The notes under the pieces were generated by a model, which was given only the letters and a program-made list of their open reading frames with translations, did not search any database and was not told the origin of the DNA. 7,914 nt of DNA from Hyphomicrobiaceae bacterium (GTDB lineage: Bacteria > Pseudomonadota > Alphaproteobacteria > Rhizobiales > Hyphomicrobiaceae), in contig JANYHP010000604.1 in NCBI GenBank assembly GCA_025359005.1, positions 1 through 7,914 on the forward strand. The letters run 5' to 3'. How positions within the stretch are numbered: position 1 is the stretch's first letter; each line of letters starts with the position of its first letter. This document shows positions 1-5,749 of the stretch, piece by piece. The position numbers were made by a program, and so were the translations under genes.

Positions 1-270
1 GTGCAACATCATGAGGCGTGCCAAGCCTTGGCGACGCAGCTCAGGGCACACAGCAATGTTGCTCAGGTATGCTGTCCCATCATCACGTCGACGCCATGCG
101 CCGGTTGCGGCGATGCAATCGTCGCGAACATGCAAGAAATACTCATTGGCTTGGACTTCCGCCAACGCTGCAGCGTGATCGAGCGGCCGACCGTATAGTC
201 TGCGGTTCATCACGTCGGACTCGAATGCGACGATCGCCTTAACGTCGCTCAAGTTAGCACGTCTCAGCAT
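1..270 (-). CDS. GNAT family N-acetyltransferase, partial (C-terminus beyond left edge)
   Basis: Reading the minus strand from ATG at 270 gives 90 codons with no stop up to base 1, so only the N-terminal part is present. It starts MLRRANLSDVKAIVAFE, typical of GNAT openings. Residues 68-84 (AYLSNIAVCPELRRQGLA) are the beta4-alpha3 acetyl-CoA site, with R80-Q81-G82-L83-A84 as the pyrophosphate-binding Q/R-x-x-G-x-A loop. GNAT enzymes transfer acetyl from acetyl-CoA to an amine; the acceptor cannot be told. The neighbour might be RimI-like or a small-molecule acetylase. The start is supported by AGGAG at 281-285, 10 bases upstream. By hand count 33 of 90 codons end in A or T (AGA, CTA and CGA included), looser than the operon genes and priA, so it may be a more recent arrival. 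It is divergent from the CBS gene. Confidence 0.86.
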   Translation of the reverse strand, partial: MLRRANLSDVKAIVAFESDVMNRRLYGRPLDHAAALAEVQANEYFLHVRDDCIAATGAWRRRDDGTAYLSNIAVCPELRRQGLARLMMLH

Positions 271-752
271 GGCAAGGCGGCTCCTGATGGCTCGGCTGAC
301 AACTGAGTGACGGTCGAGAGACCGTCAAGACCGGACGTTCATCACCCCATGACCGAAGAACCAGACGGCGGCAGCACATGGCCCACTCTAATTTTGTACT
401 TGTCGTCTGCATGTCACAGCAGCGGAAGTCGGCGGTCAAGAGATTGCAGAGCTATCCGACCGACGCTCCAGATCAAAAAGCACCGCTCGACCTGCCGCTT
501 CAGATGCCACCGGCCCTGTCACAACGTCGATCTGACTTACGGTAGTCAGAACGAGGGACAGTGGCGAGCAAACGGCGACGCCGCAGCCGGAACATTATCC
601 CAACGCGCGGTCACGCTCGTCGGGCCACCCGCCAACCGTCCCGCACAAATCCCGCCCACCACACGACACACTCCGCGCAAACACCTTGCCGCCTTCGCCC
701 GTGCCGGACTACCATCAGCGCCAGCGCAGCGCCAAGCACGTGAGGTCATGTC
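271..752. other. Intergenic region between divergent GNAT and CBS genes; no gene seen
   Basis: These 482 bases should hold the promoters of the two divergent genes. Open frames exist on both strands, but their products are rich in Arg, His, Cys and Pro, show no domain, and lack the third-position GC bias of the real genes. The only clear structure is the hairpin at 308-327. An AT-rich patch near 388-399 lies about 120 bases upstream of the GNAT start and could be part of a promoter, but no good -35/-10 pair stands out. No tRNA or other RNA gene was recognised. Confidence 0.55.
308..327. repeat. Perfect 8-bp inverted repeat upstream of the GNAT gene
   Basis: The arm TGACGGTC (308-315) is exactly complementary to GACCGTCA (320-327) around a GAGA loop. 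It ends 38 bases before the GNAT start codon. There is no T run on either side, so it is not a canonical terminator. It could be a dimer operator for the GNAT promoter or a leader hairpin in its mRNA; read as plus-strand RNA the GAGA loop would be a GNRA tetraloop. The pairing is certain; the role is inferred. Confidence 0.5.
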
Positions 753-1208
753 GTGAAAGTAGCGGACATACTGGCCCTGAAACGTCGACCCATCGTCACC
801 GTCGATCCGACCGACACTATCGAGACACTCTCGACACGTCTGCGAGAAAACCGCATCGGCGCCATTGTGGTCAGCAACGACGGCCGCTCCATCGACGGCG
901 TCATCTCGGAACGCGATCTGGCCTACGCCATCTCGAAGCATAAGGCGGGCCTGCACACACTGCCCGTGTCCGAACTGATGACCAAGACGGTGTTCACCTG
1001 CAAACCCACTGATGACGTCGCCGTCGTCGGTGCCACCATGATGTCACGCGGCGTCCGCCACCTGCCCGTCGAGGACGACAAGGTGCTGGTCGGCATGGTC
1101 TCCATCCGCGACGTGCTGAATTTGCGTGTCGACGAACTACAGCAAAAAGCCGCCCACCTGCACGCTTTCGCCAACGAAATCAGCCGCCCGCCCATGGATC
1201 GCGAATGA
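753..1208 (+). CDS. Tandem CBS-domain protein
   Basis: A 151-residue protein made almost entirely of two CBS domains, at about residues 10-62 and 72-125. Each ends in the characteristic G-h-h-S-x-R-D motif: GVISERDL at 49-56 and GMVSIRDVL at 114-122. Such a pair folds into a Bateman module that binds adenine nucleotides (AMP, ATP, sometimes NADH or SAM) and usually acts as an energy sensor for a partner. No enzymatic domain is attached, so the partner is unknown. The helical tail (126-145) resembles that of the standalone CBS proteins of about 145 residues common in proteobacteria. The start is GTG at 753: an in-frame stop at 741-743 excludes any earlier start, and TGAGG at 741-745 lies 7 bases upstream. 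A minimal ATG-TCG-TGA frame (748-756) overlaps this start; I attach no meaning to it. Confidence 0.92.
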   Translation: MKVADILALKRRPIVTVDPTDTIETLSTRLRENRIGAIVVSNDGRSIDGVISERDLAYAISKHKAGLHTLPVSELMTKTVFTCKPTDDVAVVGATMMSRGVRHLPVEDDKVLVGMVSIRDVLNLRVDELQQKAAHLHAFANEISRPPMDRE

Positions 1209-1218
1209 CGGCGCGTAG

Positions 1219-1249
1219 GGCGCAATAGCCGCTTCAGGCGTATTGCGCC
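1219..1249. repeat. Hairpin A, arm GGCGCAATA, after the CBS gene
   Basis: GGCGCAATA (1219-1227) pairs perfectly with TATTGCGCC (1241-1249). Inside, GCC (1228-1230) can pair with GGC (1237-1239), leaving a six-base loop and one bulged G. It begins 10 bases after the CBS stop codon, in the gap between two convergent genes, a common place for a bidirectional terminator or a REP-like palindrome. No T run follows on either strand, so an intrinsic terminator is only possible, not shown. Confidence 0.5.
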
Positions 1250-1290
1250 GGGGTGCTCGCGCGCTCCGAAGCGTGTCGCTGGATGCCTCC

Positions 1291-1317
1291 GGCGCAATAT
1301 GGCTTCGCCACTTGCGC
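1291..1317. repeat. Hairpin B, sharing the GGCGCAATA arm of hairpin A
   Basis: GCGCAA (1292-1297) pairs with TTGCGC (1312-1317), enclosing a perfect inner stem TGGC (1300-1303) with GCCA (1307-1310) and a TTC loop. Its left arm GGCGCAATA (1291-1299) is an exact repeat of the left arm of hairpin A. It lies 22 bases past the methyltransferase stop codon on that gene's strand, so it could form the 3' end of the pterin-synthase-like operon transcript. No T run follows. Confidence 0.5.
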
Positions 1318-1339
1318 GCCTCACGCGGCCATCACGCCC

Positions 1340-2173
1340 TCACCCCGGCAGCGCCAGCGTATCCGTGTGGCCCACTTCCGCGCCGTGCCGCTTCACCGAA
1401 AGCCACGCGTCGGTCACGGCCTCCGGCACCAACCCGGTCTCCGCAACCGCCCCCGCAAACCCCGGTACCAAGGCATCCACCAGCACCTGATCCGAACGCG
1501 ACAGCAACCACGGGCTGTCCGCCTCGCGAACGCTGTAGCCGCAGGCCTTGAAAGCCGCGGCCAACGCCGCCGGCGCCTTCGGCCCAGCCGACAACCCGAA
1601 CCCTTTGTCGGTCGCCTGATGCGCGTGGAACGCATTCGCCATCGCCGCATCTGCCGTATGCTTCGGCGTCCACGTCTGCACGCCGTTGTACGTCAGCACC
1701 GTGTAGAACACCGCCCGCCGCTCAGCGACCGCCTTGGCAAAGCGCCCGATAAACGCCTCCGAGCACAGATCGAACAGCGCCGACGCCGTCACCAGATCCA
1801 TCTCCCGCCCCAGCGCCGCGTCCAGGCTCGTCACCAGGTTCGCCTCGCGGAACCCGACCACCAGCGTCTTGCCGGATTTTTTCAGCACCAGCCGTTCGCC
1901 GTCTGCCGCCACGCTATCGGCCCACGTGGACAAGGTCGCCCGCGCCGCCGCCAGCAGCCGCGGATCGTAGTCGACCAGTGTCCAATGTTGCTCCCGCCCC
2001 AGCGCCGCGTACGTCGCGCGGATGTTCGACCCCGTGCCGCAACCCAGATCGATCACTCGCACCAGCGGTTTCGGCTGCAGCACATCCGCCAGCGCCATCG
2101 CCAACAGCCCGTCGCGCGATCGGTGGTCCGACGGCTCGCGCAACGCCAACCATTCTGGTGAAAACCCGCTCAT
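1340..2173 (-). CDS. Class I SAM-dependent methyltransferase, last gene of a three-gene operon
   Basis: A 277-residue protein with a Rossmann-type methyltransferase fold. Motif I is VIDLGCGTGSN at residues 40-50, the glycine-rich SAM loop. The acidic end of strand beta2 is LVDYD at 66-70. DLVTASALFDL at 126-136 fits the beta4 region that lines the active site. There is no signal peptide or membrane segment, so it should be cytosolic. The substrate is not evident, and I see no motif of RNA, DNA or protein methylases. The start is ATG at 2173, overlapping the glycosyltransferase stop as ATGA, with GAGGG at 2182-2186 eight bases upstream. A longer in-frame extension to 2263 lies inside the glycosyltransferase and reads as its shadow (MVGGVDAADVGRC). 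The tight overlap implies translational coupling and a shared pathway. Confidence 0.9.
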   Translation of the reverse strand: MSGFSPEWLALREPSDHRSRDGLLAMALADVLQPKPLVRVIDLGCGTGSNIRATYAALGREQHWTLVDYDPRLLAAARATLSTWADSVAADGERLVLKKSGKTLVVGFREANLVTSLDAALGREMDLVTASALFDLCSEAFIGRFAKAVAERRAVFYTVLTYNGVQTWTPKHTADAAMANAFHAHQATDKGFGLSAGPKAPAALAAAFKACGYSVREADSPWLLSRSDQVLVDALVPGFAGAVAETGLVPEAVTDAWLSVKRHGAEVGHTDTLALPG

Positions 2174-2186
2174 GATCTGATCCCTC
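2170..2186 (-). promoter_or_regulatory. ATGA stop-start overlap and ribosome binding site of the methyltransferase
   Basis: On the minus strand the glycosyltransferase TGA (2172-2170) shares bases with the methyltransferase ATG (2173-2171). GAGGG at 2186-2182 sits eight bases before the ATG, inside the upstream gene. This fixes the methyltransferase start and suggests that ribosomes finishing one gene restart on the next. Confidence 0.75.
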
Positions 2187-3252
2187 GACCAATCGCCTTC
2201 AAGACCGCCGCAATGCGCTTGGCCGCATCGTCCCACGTCGGCAGCATCAACCCCGCCGACCACGCCGCATCCGCCATCGAGCGCCGCAACTCGGCGTCGT
2301 TGAGCACGCGCCCCACCGCCGCAGAAAATGCGGCCGCATCGCCGGGCAGCACCTTCAGCGCCGCCGAGTTCGGCGCCGTTTCCGCCGCAGCCCCACCGGT
2401 CGTGCAGACGATCGGCAGGCCCCGCGCCATCGCCTCGCCCAGCACCATGCCATAGCCTTCGAACAGTGACGGCATCACGAAAATGTCGGCCGTCCCGTAG
2501 ATCTCATCGAGCTCCGCCTCGCTCCGCGACCCCAGCAGCGTGATGCGCTCAGCGAGTCCTGCCTCCACGATCTGCCGTTCGAGCGCTGCCAGCAGCACTT
2601 CGTCGCGCGCCGCCCCCACGATCGACAGCCGCCAACGCCAATCCACCAACGGCTCCAGCGCCCGGATGAGCACGTCATAGCCCTTGCGCGGCACGATCGA
2701 GCCAACCGCCAGCAGGTGCGGCGTGCCGTCGTGCCCGTTGATCGAGCCCTTGGCGCGCTGAGCCCTGTCCGTGCCCGGCTCCGCCACCAGGATGAGATCG
2801 CCGTTGACGCCGAAATCCTCGGCCAGGATGCGCGCCGTCATTGGACTGGTCACGATCACATGCCGCGCCTTCGCCAGCGCATTGCGCTCCGACAGTTTCA
2901 GTTGCGCCGCCCGTGCCTCGTCCAACCCTGCTTCCAGCGCCAGCGGATGATGGCACAGCGCCACGATCGGCTGCCGGATACGGCACACTGCTTCATAGCC
3001 CATGGCGCCGTACGCGAGCCCATCGATGAACAGCACGCAGTCATCGCCGAGCCCCGCGATGATCGCCTCCGTCTTGGCCAGGTCATCAACACTCGGAAAG
3101 GGATATGCGCCCGGCAACGCCACGTGCACAATGTCGATGCCATAGGAGGGCAGCCGCGCTAGCACGCGCCGGTCATAGCCGTAGCCGCCGGTTGGCAGCG
3201 ACAGGTCGCCGGGGATCAGAAATGCAACGCGCGTTGGTGCCGGAGCGGACAT
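2170..3252 (-). CDS. Family 4 glycosyltransferase (GT-B fold)
   Basis: A 360-residue retaining-type glycosyltransferase. The N-terminal acceptor half begins RVAFLIPGDLSLPTGGYGYD (residues 8-27), a glycine-rich loop typical of GT4 enzymes. The C-terminal nucleotide-sugar half runs from about residue 178: VGSIVPRKGYD (183-193) with K190, then ADIFVMPSLFEGYGMVLGEA (255-274) containing the E-x7-E pair E265/E273 that contacts the donor sugar. No signal peptide or membrane helix is seen, so it is cytosolic or loosely membrane-bound. Donor and acceptor are unknown. I chose ATG 3252 because GGAG (3261-3264) lies eight bases upstream. A GTG at 3273 would give a GTGA overlap with the preceding stop and seven more residues, and is a fair alternative. 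Its place between the pterin-synthase-like and methyltransferase genes suggests a small-molecule acceptor rather than a polysaccharide, which is inference. Confidence 0.92.
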   Translation of the reverse strand: MSAPAPTRVAFLIPGDLSLPTGGYGYDRRVLARLPSYGIDIVHVALPGAYPFPSVDDLAKTEAIIAGLGDDCVLFIDGLAYGAMGYEAVCRIRQPIVALCHHPLALEAGLDEARAAQLKLSERNALAKARHVIVTSPMTARILAEDFGVNGDLILVAEPGTDRAQRAKGSINGHDGTPHLLAVGSIVPRKGYDVLIRALEPLVDWRWRLSIVGAARDEVLLAALERQIVEAGLAERITLLGSRSEAELDEIYGTADIFVMPSLFEGYGMVLGEAMARGLPIVCTTGGAAAETAPNSAALKVLPGDAAAFSAAVGRVLNDAELRRSMADAAWSAGLMLPTWDDAAKRIAAVLKAIGRGIRS

Positions 3253-3269
3253 CCGTGTCGCTCCGCTTG

Positions 3270-3674
3270 TCACCCGCCCACCGGACCTTCAAACCACGCT
3301 CGCGCCAGATCGGTCTCGTGCAGGGTCACTTTGATCTTTGCGAGGCCCTTGCCGTCCTCGCCGAGCGCACCGCCCTTTGCCGCTTTGACCATCGCGTCGA
3401 AGATATGCCGGCAGAGGAATTCCGTGGTCGTCAGCTTGCCTTTGAATTCGGGCAGCACGTCCAGGTTCTTGTACTTCAGCGCCTTCAGCGTCTCGCCCAG
3501 GACGTCGAGCGCCGCCCCGATATCCACCACCACGTTTTGCTTGGTGAGTTGCTCGCGAAAGAACGCCACGTCCACCACGAACGTCGCGCCGTGCATGCCT
3601 TGCGCCGGTCCGAAGAACGGGTCGGGCAGCGAATGGCCGATCATGATCCGGTCGCGCACTTCAACGGCAAACAT
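3270..3674 (-). CDS. 6-pyruvoyl-tetrahydropterin synthase / QueD-like protein with altered active site
   Basis: A 134-residue protein matching the COG0720 fold in length and order of landmarks. Aligned by eye to E. coli QueD, H14 (IGHS) and H28 (MHGATF) match two zinc His; VVDIG at 49-53 matches the IIDF strand; TTTE at 82-85 matches PTSE; and E120 in LHETDLARAW matches the Glu that anchors the pterin ring. The third zinc His of the HGH motif is A30, the catalytic Cys position is A24, and the Asp-His of LDHxxLN is K67-Y68. Canonical members act on 7,8-dihydroneopterin triphosphate for queuosine or biopterin synthesis; this one probably does not use the same chemistry. Start is ATG 3674 with GGAG at 3682-3685, seven bases away; an upstream TTG at 3695 has no better site. 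It is the first gene of the operon. Confidence 0.88.
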   Translation of the reverse strand: MFAVEVRDRIMIGHSLPDPFFGPAQGMHGATFVVDVAFFREQLTKQNVVVDIGAALDVLGETLKALKYKNLDVLPEFKGKLTTTEFLCRHIFDAMVKAAKGGALGEDGKGLAKIKVTLHETDLARAWFEGPVGG

Positions 3675-3771
3675 GGGCAAGCTCCAAGAAGACAATCCGG
3701 CCGGACGCGAGCCGCGTCGCCAGTGCTTTGATCAAACGGTGTGAGACGCCTGTGACGAGCGCTGTAATCAT
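3661..3771 (-). other. Short 36-codon frame resembling an SDR/pteridine reductase N-terminus; uncertain
   Basis: From ATG 3771 the minus strand encodes 36 residues, ending in a TGA 11 bases inside the pterin-synthase-like gene. The peptide begins ITALVTG followed by VSHRLIKALATRLASG. This resembles the Rossmann opening of short-chain dehydrogenases, in particular the TG-x3-R-x-G form of pteridine reductases (FolM/PTR1), although the second glycine is Ile here. No ribosome binding site precedes it. It may be a relic of a lost upstream operon gene, a leader peptide, or chance. Confidence 0.2.
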
Positions 3772-3805
3772 GGCGACCGTGCGGCCGCAAGTCGAACGAA
3801 CAGAG

Positions 3806-3849
3806 TTCGCTGAAGTGGCCCTCCCGGTTCAGCGATAAAACTCAGCGAA
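3806..3849. promoter_or_regulatory. Three copies of heptamer TCAGCGA, possible operator
   Basis: TCGCTGAA (3807-3814) and TTCAGCGA (3828-3835) form a perfect 8-bp inverted repeat. A further TCAGCGAA follows at 3842-3849, starting 13 bases after the TCAGCGA at 3829. The cluster is about 130-175 bases upstream of the pterin-synthase-like start, where a regulator of the operon could bind. The copies are plain in the sequence; binding is inferred. Confidence 0.35.
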
Positions 3850-3863
3850 TTCAAATAAGCGAC

Positions 3864-3897
3864 GCAGGCGTTCGTTGGGCTACCAACGCATGCCTGC
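3864..3897 (-). terminator. Terminator-like hairpin after the phosphodiester glycosidase gene
   Basis: GCAGGC (3864-3869) pairs with GCCTGC (3892-3897), and CGTTGG (3873-3878) pairs with CCAACG (3883-3888) around a four-base loop; a small three-by-three internal loop separates the stems. It begins 11 bases beyond the glycosidase stop on the minus strand. A modest T-rich stretch (TTATTT) follows five bases after the stem. This is weaker than a textbook intrinsic terminator but well placed to separate the glycosidase transcript from the three-gene operon. Confidence 0.45.
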
Positions 3898-3908
3898 TGA
3901 GCGCCGTT

Positions 3909-4751
3909 CTATTTCGGGAACACCGCCAGCACAATCGGCAATCCCCAGGGCCTTTGCCCAAAAAGCTGCCCCAGTGCGCGCAGTTGCCCCGCATCCGTCG
4001 ACGTCTCTGAATTGCTGCACACGCTGCGACTGTAAGTCCCGATGCGCGCTGCTTGGCATGCCGGCGGCCCGCCATCGAGATTCAACGCCCGCACGAGCCC
4101 CAGATCGGCGCCACCGACAAACGTTGCGAAACGATCGAGCGAGAAGCTGCCTGTCACTGTGGTGCCCACAATGATGCGCCCATTCCCATCCTGTCCGATG
4201 AAACTGCGGTTGGCGAGCCGCGTCGGGTCCGACCGGTGCGCCCGGCTTTGCCCATCAGCGCCCACCAGCATCGGAAAGCTCACCATCGCCTCCGTCGCGC
4301 CGCGGAACGCGTCCTGCCACCGTCGCTTGGCAAGATCGAGCACGCTCGGCCCCGCAGCCGTGACCACGAACGCACCGTGCTTGGTTCCATACGCCTTCGG
4401 CCCCATCGGCCGCCCGCGCGATAGGACCGGCGTCGCCGGCTGCCCGTCCGGTGCAAAATAACTGCCGTTGATGACCAGGGCAGCCCCGGTCTCTTTCATC
4501 CAGTCGCCAAGGTCCCGCGCAGCATCTGGCGCGGTGTGCACCTCGAACCTGAACTTCGCCGGATCGATCCGCGCCACATGCACCCGGTCCACCTCCGCGC
4601 CTTGGGCCAGTACGGCCACCTCCGCCACCTCGAACCCTGGTGCCGGCTGCGCCCACACCACCGGCCCCGCTGCAACGTCCTCCGCACGCACCGGCATCAC
4701 ACCAGCCAGCAGCGCCACACCCAACCACCAAACCCCCACCAGACGACGCAT
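3909..4751 (-). CDS. Exported phosphodiester glycosidase (NAGPA/DUF2233 family)
   Basis: A 280-residue protein with an N-terminal signal peptide: MRR, then a hydrophobic stretch to about residue 20, with likely cleavage after VRA (21-23). The mature part carries the NAGPA landmarks in order: ALVINGSYFAPDG (91-103), NRSFIGQDGNGRIIVGTT (181-198) and LNLDGGPPACQA (223-234). Mammalian NAGPA removes GlcNAc from mannose-6-phosphate diesters. Bacterial relatives are linked to sugar 1-phosphodiester cleavage in the envelope, but the substrate here is unknown. It should act in the periplasm or outside the cell. I chose ATG 4751 because GAGGG (4757-4761) lies five bases away; the upstream GTG at 4769 has its GAGGG directly abutting. 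It follows the LOG gene after 77 bases with no visible terminator, so the two may be co-transcribed. Confidence 0.88.
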   Translation of the reverse strand: MRRLVGVWWLGVALLAGVMPVRAEDVAAGPVVWAQPAPGFEVAEVAVLAQGAEVDRVHVARIDPAKFRFEVHTAPDAARDLGDWMKETGAALVINGSYFAPDGQPATPVLSRGRPMGPKAYGTKHGAFVVTAAGPSVLDLAKRRWQDAFRGATEAMVSFPMLVGADGQSRAHRSDPTRLANRSFIGQDGNGRIIVGTTVTGSFSLDRFATFVGGADLGLVRALNLDGGPPACQAARIGTYSRSVCSNSETSTDAGQLRALGQLFGQRPWGLPIVLAVFPK

Positions 4752-4828
4752 CCCGACCCTCACCCGCACCCCTCACACAACCCCGTGACGCTCGGCCACG
4801 CGGCAAGAGTCGACTTATGAAACGATAC

Positions 4829-5404
4829 TTAGTTGTCCGACACTACCTTTGCTGTGCTGAGCTTTTTCTTGAAAAGTTGGACTGCCTCCGCCGCTGTAGC
4901 GACGACGCTGTAGGTGATATTCAAATCCTCCCGCAGGAACCCCGTCGCCCGCATATGGCCGAAAAAGGCCTCAAGAAGCGTCCAATATCCCTTTGTATTC
5001 AGCAGGATGATTGGCTTTGAGTGCTGGCCCAGTTGCGCCCACGTCAGTTGCTCCAACAGTTCTTCGAGCGTCCCCACGCCGCCCGGCAGCACGATGAAGC
5101 CGTCCGCCCGCTCCCACATTTTCATCTTCCGCTCATGCATGTCGGCCGTGATGATCAGCTCGCTGAGCTCGAGCGTCGGCCGTTCCAGCGCGCGCAAAAA
5201 TTCCGGGATCACACCCGTGACTCTGCCGCGACCCTGCAGACACGCCTCCGCCACGGCGCCCATCAGGCCAACACTGGCCCCGCCATAGACCAGGTCGATC
5301 TTGGCTTCCGCCATCAAGCGCCCCAGCGCGCGCGCGTCCGCGACATAGGCATCACTTTTCCCAGGGCTTGCGCCACAGAACACACATGCGGAGAGGTTCT
5401 TCAT
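4829..5404 (-). CDS. LOG-family nucleoside monophosphate phosphoribohydrolase (TIGR00730)
   Basis: A 191-residue Rossmann-fold protein of the cytokinin-activating LOG (YvdD-like) family. LOG enzymes split the N-glycosidic bond of N6-modified AMP, or AMP itself, into free base and ribose 5-phosphate. Signatures seen are VFCGASPG (8-15), YGGASVGLMG (40-49), MHERK (89-93) with the catalytic-site R92 and K93, and PGGVGTLEE (107-115) with the conserved Glu. Length is normal for the family. ATG 5404 is the natural start at MKNLSACVFCG; GAGGG at 5417-5421 is 12 bases upstream, rather far for a ribosome binding site. It is divergent from priA and likely leads a two-gene unit with the glycosidase. In bacteria its role may be base salvage, or cytokinin release in plant-associated species; the sequence does not decide. 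Confidence 0.95.
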   Translation of the reverse strand: MKNLSACVFCGASPGKSDAYVADARALGRLMAEAKIDLVYGGASVGLMGAVAEACLQGRGRVTGVIPEFLRALERPTLELSELIITADMHERKMKMWERADGFIVLPGGVGTLEELLEQLTWAQLGQHSKPIILLNTKGYWTLLEAFFGHMRATGFLREDLNITYSVVATAAEAVQLFKKKLSTAKVVSDN

Positions 5405-5749
5405 ATTCGGTGTCAGCCCTCAACAATGTCGTCCCCAAGGATCGCAGCCCGTCACAGCGGGATTATGTCCGCCGGCAACCACCACGCTGTCGCTCTCAAC
5501 ATAAACTGACATGCCCTGCAGCACGAGACACCGCAACGCTCCACTCAACAGACAAACCTGCTCTAAAAATTGACCCGAACGCTCATCGCCCCCACTCGTC
5601 CGCCGCGATGAAACGATAAAAGAGCACCCTCGGCGCCCATGGCAAGGCCGCAACACCGCCCCGCCTTTGCCCCATCTGCCGACATAAGCTACTGCGGATC
5701 GATTCGCGTGCGGCCTGCATGGCCGCGCCCTCGCAAACCCTGGCCCGCA
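5405..5749. other. Divergent control region between the LOG gene and priA
   Basis: These 345 bases separate the two divergent starts and must carry both promoters. TTGACC at 5570-5575 resembles a -35 box for priA, but no convincing -10 lies about 17 bases further. The AT-rich run at 5611-5621 could be a weak -10 or just composition. No RNA gene or repeat was recognised. An in-frame extension of priA back to an ATG at 5639 exists but does not look coding. Confidence 0.5.

Noticed and set aside
561..743. 60-codon very basic frame (starts MASKRRRRSRN)
   Set aside because: Considered as a small nucleic-acid-binding protein, but the composition follows from GC-rich non-coding DNA and no hydrophobic core or start signal is present.
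307..756. 149-codon open frame upstream of the CBS gene, with its stop overlapping the CBS start
   Set aside because: The overlap looked like coupling, but codon use is unbiased, the product has scattered Cys, His and Arg with no fold, and there is no ribosome binding site.
1253..2161. 302-codon open frame on the plus strand
   Set aside because: It is antisense to the methyltransferase and reads as an Arg/Pro/Gln/His-rich shadow without any domain; the minus strand has the SAM motif.
3105..3731. 208-codon open frame on the plus strand
   Set aside because: It lies opposite the glycosyltransferase start and the pterin-synthase-like gene, with Arg/His-rich composition and no recognisable motif.
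5639..5749. 37-residue N-terminal extension of PriA
   Set aside because: No ribosome binding site, mixed third-position bases and no similarity to PriA N-termini; ATG 5750 is the better start.
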